From an uncultured Sphaerochaeta sp. (GTDB lineage Bacteria; Spirochaetota; Spirochaetia; Sphaerochaetales; Sphaerochaetaceae): a DNA stretch of 64,000 bases. Within the stretch, counting starts at the first letter, position 1, and the number at the start of each line of letters is the position of its first letter. Below, piece after piece: positions 34,604-42,760 of the stretch. The notes under the pieces are model-generated. The model was not told where the DNA came from and did no database searches. It saw nothing but the letters and a program-made list of their open reading frames with translations. The DNA is taken from assembly GCF_963677075.1 (NCBI RefSeq), contig NZ_OY781873.1, positions 3,001,715-3,065,714 of the forward strand. The letters run 5' to 3'. The position numbers and the translations under genes were made by a program.

Positions 34604-35955
34604 TTCATCACCCTCCTTGCTGCGGCCAGATACAGCTCCAGCTCCTCACGACTACGCTTTTCTGTTACTGCTACAAGAAGAACCAACTCATCCTTGACCT
34701 GTCGAGTCAACGTTGATAGTCTTACCCCTGCGAAAATTCCTTCATTGCGAAGCTCCTGCATGAACTTTCTCAGGCGCTTGGGATCAGAGAAAACCAAGGG
34801 GAATTCACACCAAAAGGGCTTGTCCCAAACCACAGACATCCCTGGAAGCTGGGCCAGATGGTATGCCAGGTAATGTGCCTTTGCATAGCTTTGATTTGCA
34901 GCTTCGACCATACCGTCCCATCCAAGACTGGAGAGGTGGATGGTTGTCATGAGTGCCGCAAGCGCATGATTGGAACAGATATTGCTCGTCGCCCGCTCCC
35001 GCTTGATATGTTGCTCTCTTGCCTGGAACGTCAGGGTGAATCCTTTCCTTCCTTTTGCATCTTCGCTCATACCAACCAAGCGACCGGGAAGTTTTCTCAA
35101 AAGCGTTTCCTTTACCGCCATATACCCACAACTCGGTCCACCATAGGCAAGGGGGAGCCCCAAGGACTGCGTGTCACCGATGGCAACATCAGCACCCCAT
35201 CCTCCAGGAGATTTCTGCATGGCAAGAGACAGCGGATCGTTGGAGATAGCCAGAAGAGCTTTTTGCTCATGAAGTATTTCTGCCACACCCTCATACGATT
35301 CCAATAGGCCATAGCGGTTGGGACTCTGGACAATCAAACCAGCACAGTCAGCATCCAAGAGAGAAGGAAGCAATGAGAGATCAACCACCCCATCCTTCTC
35401 AGCAACCATCCTCAGCGTTCTTCCCGTCCCTTTTGCCCAGGTCTGCAAGACCTGCAAGGTAAATGGATGGATGGTAGAGGAGACCAACACCACCGATGCA
35501 TGCCTCTTTGCACTCACCATCAATGAAGCCGCCTCAGTTGCGGCATTTGCTCCATCATAGAGTGAGGCATTTGCCACATCCATTGAGGTAATCTCACAAA
35601 CCATGCTCTGGAACTCATAGATTGCCTGGAGCAAGCCCTGACTCATCTCTGCCTGGTATGGCGTGTATGCGGTCACGAATGAGGGCAAACTGGAAAGCGC
35701 CTCAACCGTGGAGGGAACAATATGGTCATAACAACCACACCCCAAGAACGGTATGCCACGTACATTGCGCTGCGCAATGGAATCAATCATTCGCTGCACC
35801 TCGTCTTCAGTCCTTCCCTGACTGATCGGGACTGAATCAGAGAGTAGGATATCCTCTGACAAACCAGAAAAAAGCTCCTCCATTGAAGAAAGGCCGATAG
35901 CTTCAAGCATGATCTTTCGGTCTTCATCAGTATGTGGAATATAGGGATAAATCAT
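34600..35955 (-). CDS. gcvPA: glycine dehydrogenase (decarboxylating) subunit 1
   Basis: This is the non-PLP half of two-part P-protein. The 451-aa subunit opens with YIPHTDEDRKIMLEAIG and has FLGCGCYDHIVPSTV, YTPYQAEMSQGLLQAIYEFQ and GYMAVKETLLRKLPGRLVG, all family landmarks. GGAGG lies 6 bases before the ATG. A GC-rich hairpin separates it from gcvH upstream and may reduce transcription of the P-protein genes relative to gcvH. Confidence 0.95.
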   Translation of the reverse strand: MIYPYIPHTDEDRKIMLEAIGLSSMEELFSGLSEDILLSDSVPISQGRTEDEVQRMIDSIAQRNVRGIPFLGCGCYDHIVPSTVEALSSLPSFVTAYTPYQAEMSQGLLQAIYEFQSMVCEITSMDVANASLYDGANAATEAASLMVSAKRHASVVLVSSTIHPFTLQVLQTWAKGTGRTLRMVAEKDGVVDLSLLPSLLDADCAGLIVQSPNRYGLLESYEGVAEILHEQKALLAISNDPLSLAMQKSPGGWGADVAIGDTQSLGLPLAYGGPSCGYMAVKETLLRKLPGRLVGMSEDAKGRKGFTLTFQAREQHIKRERATSNICSNHALAALMTTIHLSSLGWDGMVEAANQSYAKAHYLAYHLAQLPGMSVVWDKPFWCEFPLVFSDPKRLRKFMQELRNEGIFAGVRLSTLTRQVKDELVLLVAVTEKRSREELELYLAAARRVMK

Positions 35956-35984
35956 CTATGCCTCCAGCACATGGGCAAATAAAG

Positions 35985-36003
35985 GCCGCCAGAATCTGGC
36001 GGC
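35985..36003 (-). terminator. GC-rich hairpin between gcvH and gcvPA (possible attenuator)
   Basis: GCCGCCAGA and TCTGGCGGC are perfect 9-bp arms with one base between them, so the real loop is about 5 nt. On the minus strand it is followed by CCTTTATTT. It could end some transcripts after gcvH, giving more of the small carrier protein than of P-protein. Confidence 0.55.
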
Positions 36004-36020
36004 TCATTGTTGTGTTCTCT

Positions 36021-36404
36021 CTATAGAGTCTCTAGATATGCTTGGTATGCCTCTGCATCCAACAATTCACCATAATCATCCTCTGAGAATGAGGTAAGAA
36101 TATAGAGATGATGAGCATAACAATCCTCATTGATCAATTCAGGAGAACCATCAAGGTCCTCATTCGCCTCATGCACCACACCCTCAATTGGGTTGATAAT
36201 GGCCGAAGCTGCCTTGACACTCTCGACGGTGGAAATCTCTTCTCCCTTGCGATATCGCTCACCGAGGGGAGGAAGCTCAACAAAGACAATCTCACCCAGT
36301 TCATGTTGTGCATGGTCTGTAATACCTACATAGGCCAAGTCACCCTCGATACGAACCCATTCATGATCCTTGCTGTAGCGCAGATTCTCTATAACCTTAC
36401 TCAT
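36021..36404 (-). CDS. gcvH: glycine cleavage system H protein
   Basis: H protein carries the aminomethyl group on a lipoyl-lysine between P and T proteins. The 127-aa protein has the lipoyl site in STVESVKAASAI (the Lys of ESVKAA) and the start YSKDHEWVRIEGDLAYVGITDHAQHELG, typical of GcvH. GGAGG precedes the ATG. It sits between glyA and the P-protein genes. T protein (gcvT) is not in this cluster or elsewhere in the window. Confidence 0.96.
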   Translation of the reverse strand: MSKVIENLRYSKDHEWVRIEGDLAYVGITDHAQHELGEIVFVELPPLGERYRKGEEISTVESVKAASAIINPIEGVVHEANEDLDGSPELINEDCYAHHLYILTSFSEDDYGELLDAEAYQAYLETL

Positions 36405-36434
36405 TGCTTGCCTCCACCATCGTCAATGCTACCA

Positions 36435-37964
36435 TCACCGCTCGTTATTGTCGAGTGGAAAATGTTTCTCCAAAAAGGGAAGATCCAACTCAGGATAGAG
36501 TTTGAACTTATCCAGCAAGGCCAGAACACGCCCCTGGGCTTCTCTCATCGCCCCTTCCTCGGTCACTGCTTTTGCCTTGCTGGGTTGACCGGCATTTGCA
36601 CCCTTGGTAAGGATCAGCGGTTTGGTGTGGTTAAGCACCAATGCAATGATGGAAGCAATTTCTTTCATTTCTGGCTCGCCCATCTTGAGTGTCGTTACAG
36701 CGGGGGTTCCAATACGCAACCCACTCGTGTACCAAGGACCGTTGGGGTCGAAGGGAAGAGCATTCCTGTTCAGGGTAACTCCACACTCCCTGAGGGCTGT
36801 CTCAGCTTGCCTTCCGTTCAGGTCAAAGGGTCTGACATCAAGAAGCATCAGGTGGTTGTCCGTACCCCCAGTTGCAACAGGAATACCTTCATCAAGGCAT
36901 GCTTTTGCCAAGACCTCGGAGTTCTTCACGATACTCTGTGCATAGGCCTGGAAGGAAGGATCGAGTGCTTCCTTGAATGCGATGGCTTTTGCGGCCATGA
37001 CATGAGGAAGTGGTCCACCGAGCACCAAAGGGCAACCCTTGTCGACACTCTCTGAGAACTCTTTCTTGCAGAGAACCATTCCACCTCGTGGTCCACGTAG
37101 AGTCTTATGGGTTGTGGTGGTCACCACATCAGCCCACAGTACAGGGTCATAATTACCGGTGAAGACTTTTCCTGCAACCAAGCCGGCAAAGTGAGCCATA
37201 TCCACCATGAATACTGCACCAACGCTATGGGCAATTTCACTCATCCGCTTGAAGTCGATCTTTCTGGGATAGGCACTATATCCTGCCAGCAGAATCAACG
37301 GCTTGATCTCCTGTGCCATCTTCTCGATTGCATCATAGTCAAGCAGCCCACTCTTCTCATCAACTGTATAGGTATAGGCATCAAACATCTGGGCTGAAAT
37401 ATTCTGGCGGTAGCCATGGGTCAGGTGTCCTCCAGAGTAATAATCAAGACCCAAGAGTCGTTGGTTACCCAGTTTCTCCCTGACTTGGTCCCACTGCTGT
37501 CGGCTGAGATTGCTGGGATTGGGAATGCCAAGCTCATCCAAAGCAGGAACCTGGATACGGGTATTGAGAATCGCCCAATATGCAACCAGGTTTGCATCGG
37601 CTCCACTATGAGGTTGGACATAGGCATGCTCTGCCCCAAAAAGCTTACAAGCATACTCGCTTGCTGCTGCTTCTATGGCGTCAACGTTATCACAACCAGC
37701 ATAGAAGCGGTGATAGGCAAACCCTTCACTGTACTTGTCGGTGAGCAAATTGCCCATTGCAAGCTGCGAAGCGATTGAGGAGAAATTCTCACTTGCAATC
37801 AACTTCAAGTGGGTCCGCTGATCTTTCAGCTCATTGACGATGCGACCTGCAATTCCCTGGTCGACCTGTGCAATCTGGTCAAGGGCTGCAGTATAGGCCA
37901 CCATAGGGCCATTCATCTCTTTGGCTTCTGCCAAATACGCTTGCAATGCTGTTCCACTGGACAT
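36435..37964 (-). CDS. glyA: serine hydroxymethyltransferase, long form
   Basis: SHMT interconverts serine and glycine with tetrahydrofolate. The PLP-lysine segment is VTTTTHKTLRGPRGG, and LIASENFSSIASQLAMG and HSGADANLVAYW are family signatures. At 509 aa it is about 90 residues longer than the common bacterial enzyme, with an extension before the fold (about residues 1-45) and insertions, one near residue 150-180. I recall long forms in other spirochaetes. It heads the operon with gcvH and gcvP, placing glycine oxidation and serine synthesis together. GAGG is 8 bases before the ATG. Confidence 0.94.
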   Translation of the reverse strand: MSSGTALQAYLAEAKEMNGPMVAYTAALDQIAQVDQGIAGRIVNELKDQRTHLKLIASENFSSIASQLAMGNLLTDKYSEGFAYHRFYAGCDNVDAIEAAASEYACKLFGAEHAYVQPHSGADANLVAYWAILNTRIQVPALDELGIPNPSNLSRQQWDQVREKLGNQRLLGLDYYSGGHLTHGYRQNISAQMFDAYTYTVDEKSGLLDYDAIEKMAQEIKPLILLAGYSAYPRKIDFKRMSEIAHSVGAVFMVDMAHFAGLVAGKVFTGNYDPVLWADVVTTTTHKTLRGPRGGMVLCKKEFSESVDKGCPLVLGGPLPHVMAAKAIAFKEALDPSFQAYAQSIVKNSEVLAKACLDEGIPVATGGTDNHLMLLDVRPFDLNGRQAETALRECGVTLNRNALPFDPNGPWYTSGLRIGTPAVTTLKMGEPEMKEIASIIALVLNHTKPLILTKGANAGQPSKAKAVTEEGAMREAQGRVLALLDKFKLYPELDLPFLEKHFPLDNNER

Positions 37965-37998
37965 GTGTTATACCTCTTTGCGTGCTATGTTACTTCGT

Positions 37999-38027
37999 AT
38001 CTTGCCCTTGTGGGGCGACTCTGTCAA
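37999..38027 (-). promoter_or_regulatory. promoter of the glyA-gcv operon
   Basis: On the minus strand TTGACA (38027-38022), 17 bases, CAAGAT (38004-37999). The -35 is perfect and the -10 weak, which is often seen with regulated promoters. I searched the 168-base divergent region for a glycine riboswitch and found no matching core. Confidence 0.55.
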
Positions 38028-38132
38028 CGCACTAGGCAATTTTGGGTTGCATTTTCCCTTATCATACTTCAAAATGTGACGGTTGTCTTCTGTAATAAGC
38101 AACTCGATACAATTGAGGAAGAGAGAGATTAT

Positions 38133-39524
38133 ATGAGTATAGGCGCTACAAAAACACGTGAAGCACTGGCAAGCAGACTGGGCTTCATTCTACTATCAGC
38201 AGGATGTGCCATAGGACTTGGGAATGTATGGCGTTTTCCCTATATTGCAGGCAGGTATGGAGGAGCAGCCTTTGTGCTGATCTACGTCTTATTCCTGTTC
38301 ATCCTAGGCCTTCCTGTCATGGTTATGGAGCTTTCCATCGGAAGAGCGAGTCAAACCAATATTGGACGCACCTTCGAAACATTGACCCCCAAGAAAAAAC
38401 CTTGGCATGTCTATGGCAAGCTTGCCATCATCGGAAACTATGTGCTTATGATGTTCTATACCACCATAACCGGTTGGCTCCTCTCCTATTTTGTACATAC
38501 CATCAAAGGTGACTTCACTGGATTGAATGCAGACCAAGTGGGTGGTTTCTTCTCCAGCATGCTGGGAAAACCAGGGAACATGATATTCTGGATGATCCTT
38601 GCTGTTATCCTGGGTCTCCTTCCTGTAGCAAAAGGACTACAGAGCGGGGTCGAAAAAATCACCAAGAAGATGATGATCGGCCTACTCCTACTGATGTTGG
38701 TACTCGCATTCAACAGCATGCTTCTCGATGGGGCTGGAGAAGGGTTGAAGTTCTACTTGGTGCCAGACTTTTCCAAAATGGTCGAAAGCGGCCTCTCGGA
38801 AACAATATATGCAGCAATGGGCCAGGCGTTCTTCACCTTAAGCCTCGGTATTGGTTCCATCTCTATTTTTGGCTCCTATATCGGGAAGGAACACCGTCTT
38901 ACCGGCGAAGCTGTACGCATCATCGGTCTGGATACCTTTGTAGCACTCGCCAGCGGACTCATTATATTCCCAGCTGCATTTGTTTTCGGAGTTCAGCCTG
39001 ATGCAGGTCCATCCCTGATCTTCATCACACTCCCCAATATTTTCAACCAGATGGCCGGTGGAAGACTCTGGGGATCCCTGTTTTTCCTCTTCATGAGCTT
39101 TGCAGCATTGAGTACGCTTATTGCTGTCTTTGAGAATATCATCAGTTTCTGGATCGATGCCAAGGGTGTCGACCGAAAGAAAGCAACCCTCTTCAATGGC
39201 ATTGCCATTGTACTGCTCTCTCTCCCCTGCATCCTCGGTTTCAATGTACTCTCTGGTTTCCAGCCTCTTGGACCAGGTACTGGAGTATTGGACCTTGAGG
39301 ACTTTGTTGTCAGTTCCACCTTGCTTCCCCTTGGGTCCCTCTTCTTCACCATTTATTGTACATGGAAGTATGGTTGGGGTTGGGATAAATTTATAGCCGA
39401 GGCAGACAGTGGGTCCAATGGGTTGCAATTCCCCAAGATCCTTCGCCCATACTTCCAGTATGTATTGCCGGCAATCATTCTAGGAATCTTCCTAAAAGGA
39501 TATTGGGATATTTTTATTGCATAG
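38133..39524 (+). CDS. sodium-dependent amino-acid transporter (NSS/SNF family)
   Basis: This 463-aa carrier of the neurotransmitter:sodium symporter family has about 12 membrane helices. The first has the Na+ and substrate motif FILLSAGCAIGLGNVWRFPYIAGRYGG. Bacterial members import amino acids with Na+. It is divergent from the glyA-gcv operon, so glycine, serine or threonine are sensible substrates, but this is inference. The ATG at 38133 begins a short cytoplasmic tail before helix 1, with GAGAG upstream. Its last codons lie in the 30-bp repeat made by the IS next to it, so the gene is intact. Confidence 0.9.
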   Translation: MSIGATKTREALASRLGFILLSAGCAIGLGNVWRFPYIAGRYGGAAFVLIYVLFLFILGLPVMVMELSIGRASQTNIGRTFETLTPKKKPWHVYGKLAIIGNYVLMMFYTTITGWLLSYFVHTIKGDFTGLNADQVGGFFSSMLGKPGNMIFWMILAVILGLLPVAKGLQSGVEKITKKMMIGLLLLMLVLAFNSMLLDGAGEGLKFYLVPDFSKMVESGLSETIYAAMGQAFFTLSLGIGSISIFGSYIGKEHRLTGEAVRIIGLDTFVALASGLIIFPAAFVFGVQPDAGPSLIFITLPNIFNQMAGGRLWGSLFFLFMSFAALSTLIAVFENIISFWIDAKGVDRKKATLFNGIAIVLLSLPCILGFNVLSGFQPLGPGTGVLDLEDFVVSSTLLPLGSLFFTIYCTWKYGWGWDKFIAEADSGSNGLQFPKILRPYFQYVLPAIILGIFLKGYWDIFIA

Positions 39525-39533
39525 GGGCACTGT
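39504..39533. repeat. left copy of the 30-bp direct repeat flanking the IS
   Basis: This 30-bp sequence (beginning TGGGATATTTTTATTGC, ending GGGGCACTGT) is identical to 41392-41421. It contains the last codons and stop of the NSS transporter. It is read as the target-site duplication of the IS. Confidence 0.9.
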
Positions 39534-41391
39534 GTCAACCGTAAGGGAAAATGTCATCTGAGAAAGTTATTGTGAAATGACAGGATTCTTGGAAAAATTC
39601 CAGGGGTATGAGTATTGTGAGGCAGCATAAGGCCAATGTTTTGGGCAGGATTTGTAATGCCTGCCCATTTTCATGCCTTGGGGACTGGTCCCTGGGCATG
39701 GGAAACCGGCATCACCATCGCGGGATGCTGGGAATCATGGGTTCTCGTTGTCCTGGGGAGAATACTAAGCGTATTGGGTTTCGTAGGGACTCTTGTAGCA
39801 GGGTTCCAGGCTTTTCATCAGTGCGTCGCTGCGCTTGAACTGCATCTGCCTCTTGAAGCTCCAGGGGTGGCTGTCAGGCATCTTGGGCCGGGGAGCCCTG
39901 GCCTTCCTCGGCTTTTCCTGCTCAGGGTCCACCTGGGGGGAGAATGCGTACCGGTCTGGTATTCGTTGCAATGCATAGCATTGTTCCTTTCTGGTTGCAT
40001 ACAGGGCCCCGTCAAGCAGGCGGGCGACGGTGACCTTCGCATGGTAGGGAAGCGCAATGCGCCTGCCTGTGTGGTCCACCAGTGCATAGAACCTGTTGTC
40101 CATCTGGATGGAGCTGCCCTTGTTCACGCTGCGCTCGCACAACACCGCCAGGATGGTGCGAATCTTCTCACTGGAGCATTCCACGAACACCGAGTCGATC
40201 TTCCTCCAGCGACCCTCCATATAATCGGTGGCATAGCCGAACAATTCGTTGAAATAGGGCATGAAGGACTGCTGCAGGTACTCGTTTGCCTGCTCCAGGT
40301 TGTGGATGCCCTCCATGGTGAAACGGAAGGGCAGCATGCCCTGCAGGGTCTGGTTTGCACGTTCCACCTTCGGCTTGAAGTCCGGGTCCGAGTTGCACCG
40401 CAGCTCAACGCCCAGCTGGGAGCAGGCATAGGCGAACTGGGTCATGGTATCCTTGGCAGGGTCCGCCTCACCCTTCTTGTTGTACACGAACACCGTGCGC
40501 CTGTCGGTCCGGATGGAGAGGGGGATGCCGTAGGTGCCAAGTACTTGCTCCATCAGCTTGTAGTAGCCGTGCAGCGTCTCCTCGGCCTCCAGCCACAGGC
40601 CGAGCAGGAACCCCGAGGCGTCATCGATGCAGACATGCAGGGTGCACTTCCCCAGTCCCTTGATCCAGACGTAGGAGGATGCATCCATCTCCAGGCGCTC
40701 CCCGAAGTACTTGCTCCTGGGCTTGGTCGGGTGGACCCATACCCCGCTCAGGTCTTCCGCCTCAAGGGCCGAGAGCACCTGGGCGCGCTGCCGGTCCAGC
40801 TCCTGTTCCTGCTCCCGCATCCATCTGAGGAGCTTCTTCAGTTTCTTGCGTGTCTTCTTCTTGCACTTCACCGAGAGGATGCCTTCACCAAACATCCTCT
40901 TGCGCAGGCAGGAAGAGGATATGGAGATGCCCTGGTATTCATCCAGGAGCCTGGCCAGTTCCGTGAAGTTGCATCCTGAGAGGTCGTGCTCCTCTATGAA
41001 CGCGATGATCGCATCCAGGTCGACCTTGTTGGACGGGGCCTTTCCCTTGTTGCCATGCTCGAAGCATTCCTCGCCCCGTTCACGGTATTCCTTCATTTTC
41101 CTCTGCACGGTCCTGAGCGATACATTGAGTCTCGCCGAGGCCCTGAACCTGTTGATCTTGCCTTCTACCGCTTCCTGTACCACTTGCCTTGCATGCGCAT
41201 CCCATACCATACTGTAACCACCTGTAATTGGGTGGGGATTGGTTCACTAGTCGTCTAAAACAGAAGAACCAATCCCTCTTGTTTTCTTGAGGTATGGACT
41301 ATACCACAAAGGCAGGCAGGAAATCCCCTTCCTGCTTCAATGTGACAAAGTCCCTTTCATTACCTCAGGACAATATCACTTCCTAATGAGA
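39534..41391. mobile_element. IS1202-like insertion sequence
   Basis: The element is about 1.86 kb, with one transposase gene on the minus strand, bounded by identical 30-bp repeats. Its ends are imperfect inverted repeats: the left end from 39534 and the right end read inward from 41390 match at about 14 of 22 positions and share TGTC followed by CTGAG. The interior is visibly richer in G+C than its surroundings, which suggests transfer. IS1202 of pneumococcus is known to make a long (27-bp) duplication, which fits the transposase type and the 30-bp repeats. The 230 bases left and 180 bases right of the gene hold no other ORF I support. Confidence 0.85.
39765..41210 (-). CDS. IS1202-type (ISNCY) transposase
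   Basis: This 481-aa DDE transposase has an N-terminal helix-turn-helix (NRFRASARLNVSLRTVQRKM) followed by a second DNA-binding region. The catalytic core has D in LEMDASSYV, D in IRTDRRTVFVYNKKGEADP, and E in KVERANQTLQGMLPF. The C-terminal part is basic and proline-rich. The gene appears complete, with an AGGTGG ribosome site 7 bases before the ATG, so the element may be active. Confidence 0.88.
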   Translation of the reverse strand: MVWDAHARQVVQEAVEGKINRFRASARLNVSLRTVQRKMKEYRERGEECFEHGNKGKAPSNKVDLDAIIAFIEEHDLSGCNFTELARLLDEYQGISISSSCLRKRMFGEGILSVKCKKKTRKKLKKLLRWMREQEQELDRQRAQVLSALEAEDLSGVWVHPTKPRSKYFGERLEMDASSYVWIKGLGKCTLHVCIDDASGFLLGLWLEAEETLHGYYKLMEQVLGTYGIPLSIRTDRRTVFVYNKKGEADPAKDTMTQFAYACSQLGVELRCNSDPDFKPKVERANQTLQGMLPFRFTMEGIHNLEQANEYLQQSFMPYFNELFGYATDYMEGRWRKIDSVFVECSSEKIRTILAVLCERSVNKGSSIQMDNRFYALVDHTGRRIALPYHAKVTVARLLDGALYATRKEQCYALQRIPDRYAFSPQVDPEQEKPRKARAPRPKMPDSHPWSFKRQMQFKRSDALMKSLEPCYKSPYETQYA

Positions 41392-41421
41392 TGGGATATT
41401 TTTATTGCATAGGGGCACTGT
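41392..41421. repeat. right copy of the 30-bp direct repeat flanking the IS
   Basis: Identical to 39504-39533. Its last base is the first T of the infA -35 hexamer, so the duplication leaves the infA promoter complete. Confidence 0.9.
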
Positions 41422-41449
41422 TGACACATTTTAACCTAGTGCATATAAT
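41421..41449 (+). promoter_or_regulatory. consensus promoter of infA
   Basis: TTGACA (41421-41426), 17 bases, TATAAT (41444-41449): both hexamers are perfect. The IS inserted immediately upstream. Confidence 0.92.
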
Positions 41450-41482
41450 TTTCTTGCTTTTAAGCAAATATTTGGAGGTTTT

Positions 41483-41701
41483 GTGGCCAAAGAAGAAGCA
41501 ATCGAAGTGGAAGGCATCGTACGCGAAGCTCTTCCCAACACCATGTTCCGTGTGGAACTACAGAATGAACATGTCATTCTTGCCCATCTTTCGGGCAAGA
41601 TGCGCAAACACTACATCAGAATCGTACCTGGTGATACCGTGCGTGTTGCACTTTCTCCCTATGATTTGACCAAAGGTCGTATCATTTACCGTGAGCGCTA
41701 A
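41483..41701 (+). CDS. infA: translation initiation factor IF-1
   Basis: IF-1 is a 72-aa OB-fold protein that binds the ribosomal A site during initiation. The sequence is typical: [36 protein letters not shown] and [19 protein letters not shown]. The start is GTG, set by GGAGG 4 bases upstream; the protein then opens MAKEEAIEV as in other IF-1s. It is transcribed alone from a perfect promoter and ends at a strong terminator. Confidence 0.97.
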   Translation: MAKEEAIEVEGIVREALPNTMFRVELQNEHVILAHLSGKMRKHYIRIVPGDTVRVALSPYDLTKGRIIYRER

Positions 41702-41715
41702 CACCACATTAGGAG

Positions 41716-41749
41716 AAAAAGCCGGATTCCCTTGAGAACCCGGCTTTTT
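41716..41749. terminator. bidirectional terminator between infA and the Smr gene
   Basis: AAAAAGCCGG pairs with CCGGCTTTTT around a partly paired loop (TTC/GAA). The T-runs on both strands serve infA on the plus strand and the Smr gene on the minus strand. Confidence 0.92.
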
Positions 41750-41770
41750 CGTGTATCCAAGTGTATGGAA

Positions 41771-42760
41771 TCATCGTTTCATGATGATCCAAATAGCACC
41801 ACTTCCCCCATACTGGGCTTTTGGGGTGTATGCTTCACGTACTACTTTGCTAATCCGTATCTGGGAAAGTGCAGCTTCTTTCAACAGGGAATATCCCTTG
41901 TCATTATGCAATCCTTTTCCCGTGATGATTGCCACCTTGAGGAGTCGCTGCTCCTTCGCTGAGCGTAGGAAATCTGCAGTTGCCTGTTCAGCTTCCAACA
42001 CCTTCATTCCATGAAGGTCTAACGTTGACTGAGGCTCCATGGCACGAAGGGCAGAGATGGTATGGGGGTCTGCCTTTGCTTCACGCTTCTCCTTCTGTGC
42101 CCTCTTTATGGCTGCTTCCTCATCACTCAATGTTGTCCACTGTTTGTAGGTATCTGCAAAGGACCAGCTCACCGAGCTATCACGTTCCTGGTCAAGCTCT
42201 TCCTTCTCATCAAGAGCTTCCTGCATGTCATGGGTAGGTTGCAGAGGGAGATCTTCACGTTCCCTCCTTCTCTGATCAGAGACTGGCTTCCTTCGTTTCT
42301 TCTTGGGCTTTTCACTTCCCTCAAACTCCTCAAGGAGTGATGCAAAATTTTTTTTGGGCACATAAGCCTCGCTCTTCTTGATGGAAACCGGTTCTACCTT
42401 CTTGTTCTTGGCAGCTTGCTTCTCGCCTTCCCACTCAGCAAGAATCTCACCAAAGGACTTCTCCACTGCTACCTTGCTGTGGCTTTTCATCCGCTTGGTC
42501 ACACCACCCAGCTCACCTGTCTGTTCCCAAGTGGCAAGGATATCACCGAAGTTTGCCTTTGGATCATAGCCAAGTACCAACGGCTCTTTGCGTTGACTGG
42601 TGGATTGTTTCTTTGGCGTAGGTTGCTTCTGTTTCACAGGCTGTTTCTTTACTTCCTTGATATGCTCAAACGGCTTGTAGGCATCAGAATCAACTACAAG
42701 ACGGCTGTTTCCAGCCGTCTCGCTTGTATCAGAAGTTTTCTTTTTTTTCTTCTTCGGCAC
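41771..42760 (-). CDS. Smr-domain protein with N-terminal F-x-x-x-(L/Y)-x-x-(W/F) repeats
   Basis: The 329-aa protein ends in an Smr domain (about 247-329): LDLHGM, TGKGLHNDKG and GGSGAIWI. Smr domains nick DNA or RNA. The first 240 residues are lysine-rich and probably disordered, but hold four similar short motifs: FGDILATWE (71-79), FGEILAEWE (103-111), FASLLEEFE (139-147) and FADTYKQWT (201-209). These look like repeated amphipathic docking helices. The start is GTG, set by GGAGG inside the end of the CBS-ACT gene, whose stop directly abuts it. The cellular target is unknown. Confidence 0.87.
   Translation of the reverse strand: MPKKKKKKTSDTSETAGNSRLVVDSDAYKPFEHIKEVKKQPVKQKQPTPKKQSTSQRKEPLVLGYDPKANFGDILATWEQTGELGGVTKRMKSHSKVAVEKSFGEILAEWEGEKQAAKNKKVEPVSIKKSEAYVPKKNFASLLEEFEGSEKPKKKRRKPVSDQRRREREDLPLQPTHDMQEALDEKEELDQERDSSVSWSFADTYKQWTTLSDEEAAIKRAQKEKREAKADPHTISALRAMEPQSTLDLHGMKVLEAEQATADFLRSAKEQRLLKVAIITGKGLHNDKGYSLLKEAALSQIRISKVVREAYTPKAQYGGSGAIWIIMKR

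Noticed and set aside
37965..38132. A glycine riboswitch between glyA and the NSS transporter.
   Set aside because: Both strands were read for the conserved purine-rich core and paired aptamers; no match was seen. Only promoters are supported there.
39636..40979. A 447-codon plus-strand frame inside the IS.
   Set aside because: It lies opposite the transposase gene in GC-rich DNA, has no recognisable domain, and is full of His/Leu/Gln typical of antisense frames.
41427..41454. A dif-like (XerC/XerD) site beside the IS, as I recall IS1202 relatives inserting near dif sites.
   Set aside because: One arm (TTTTAACCTAG) fits a Xer arm only loosely and the other hardly at all. The same bases are better explained as the spacer and -10 of the perfect infA promoter.
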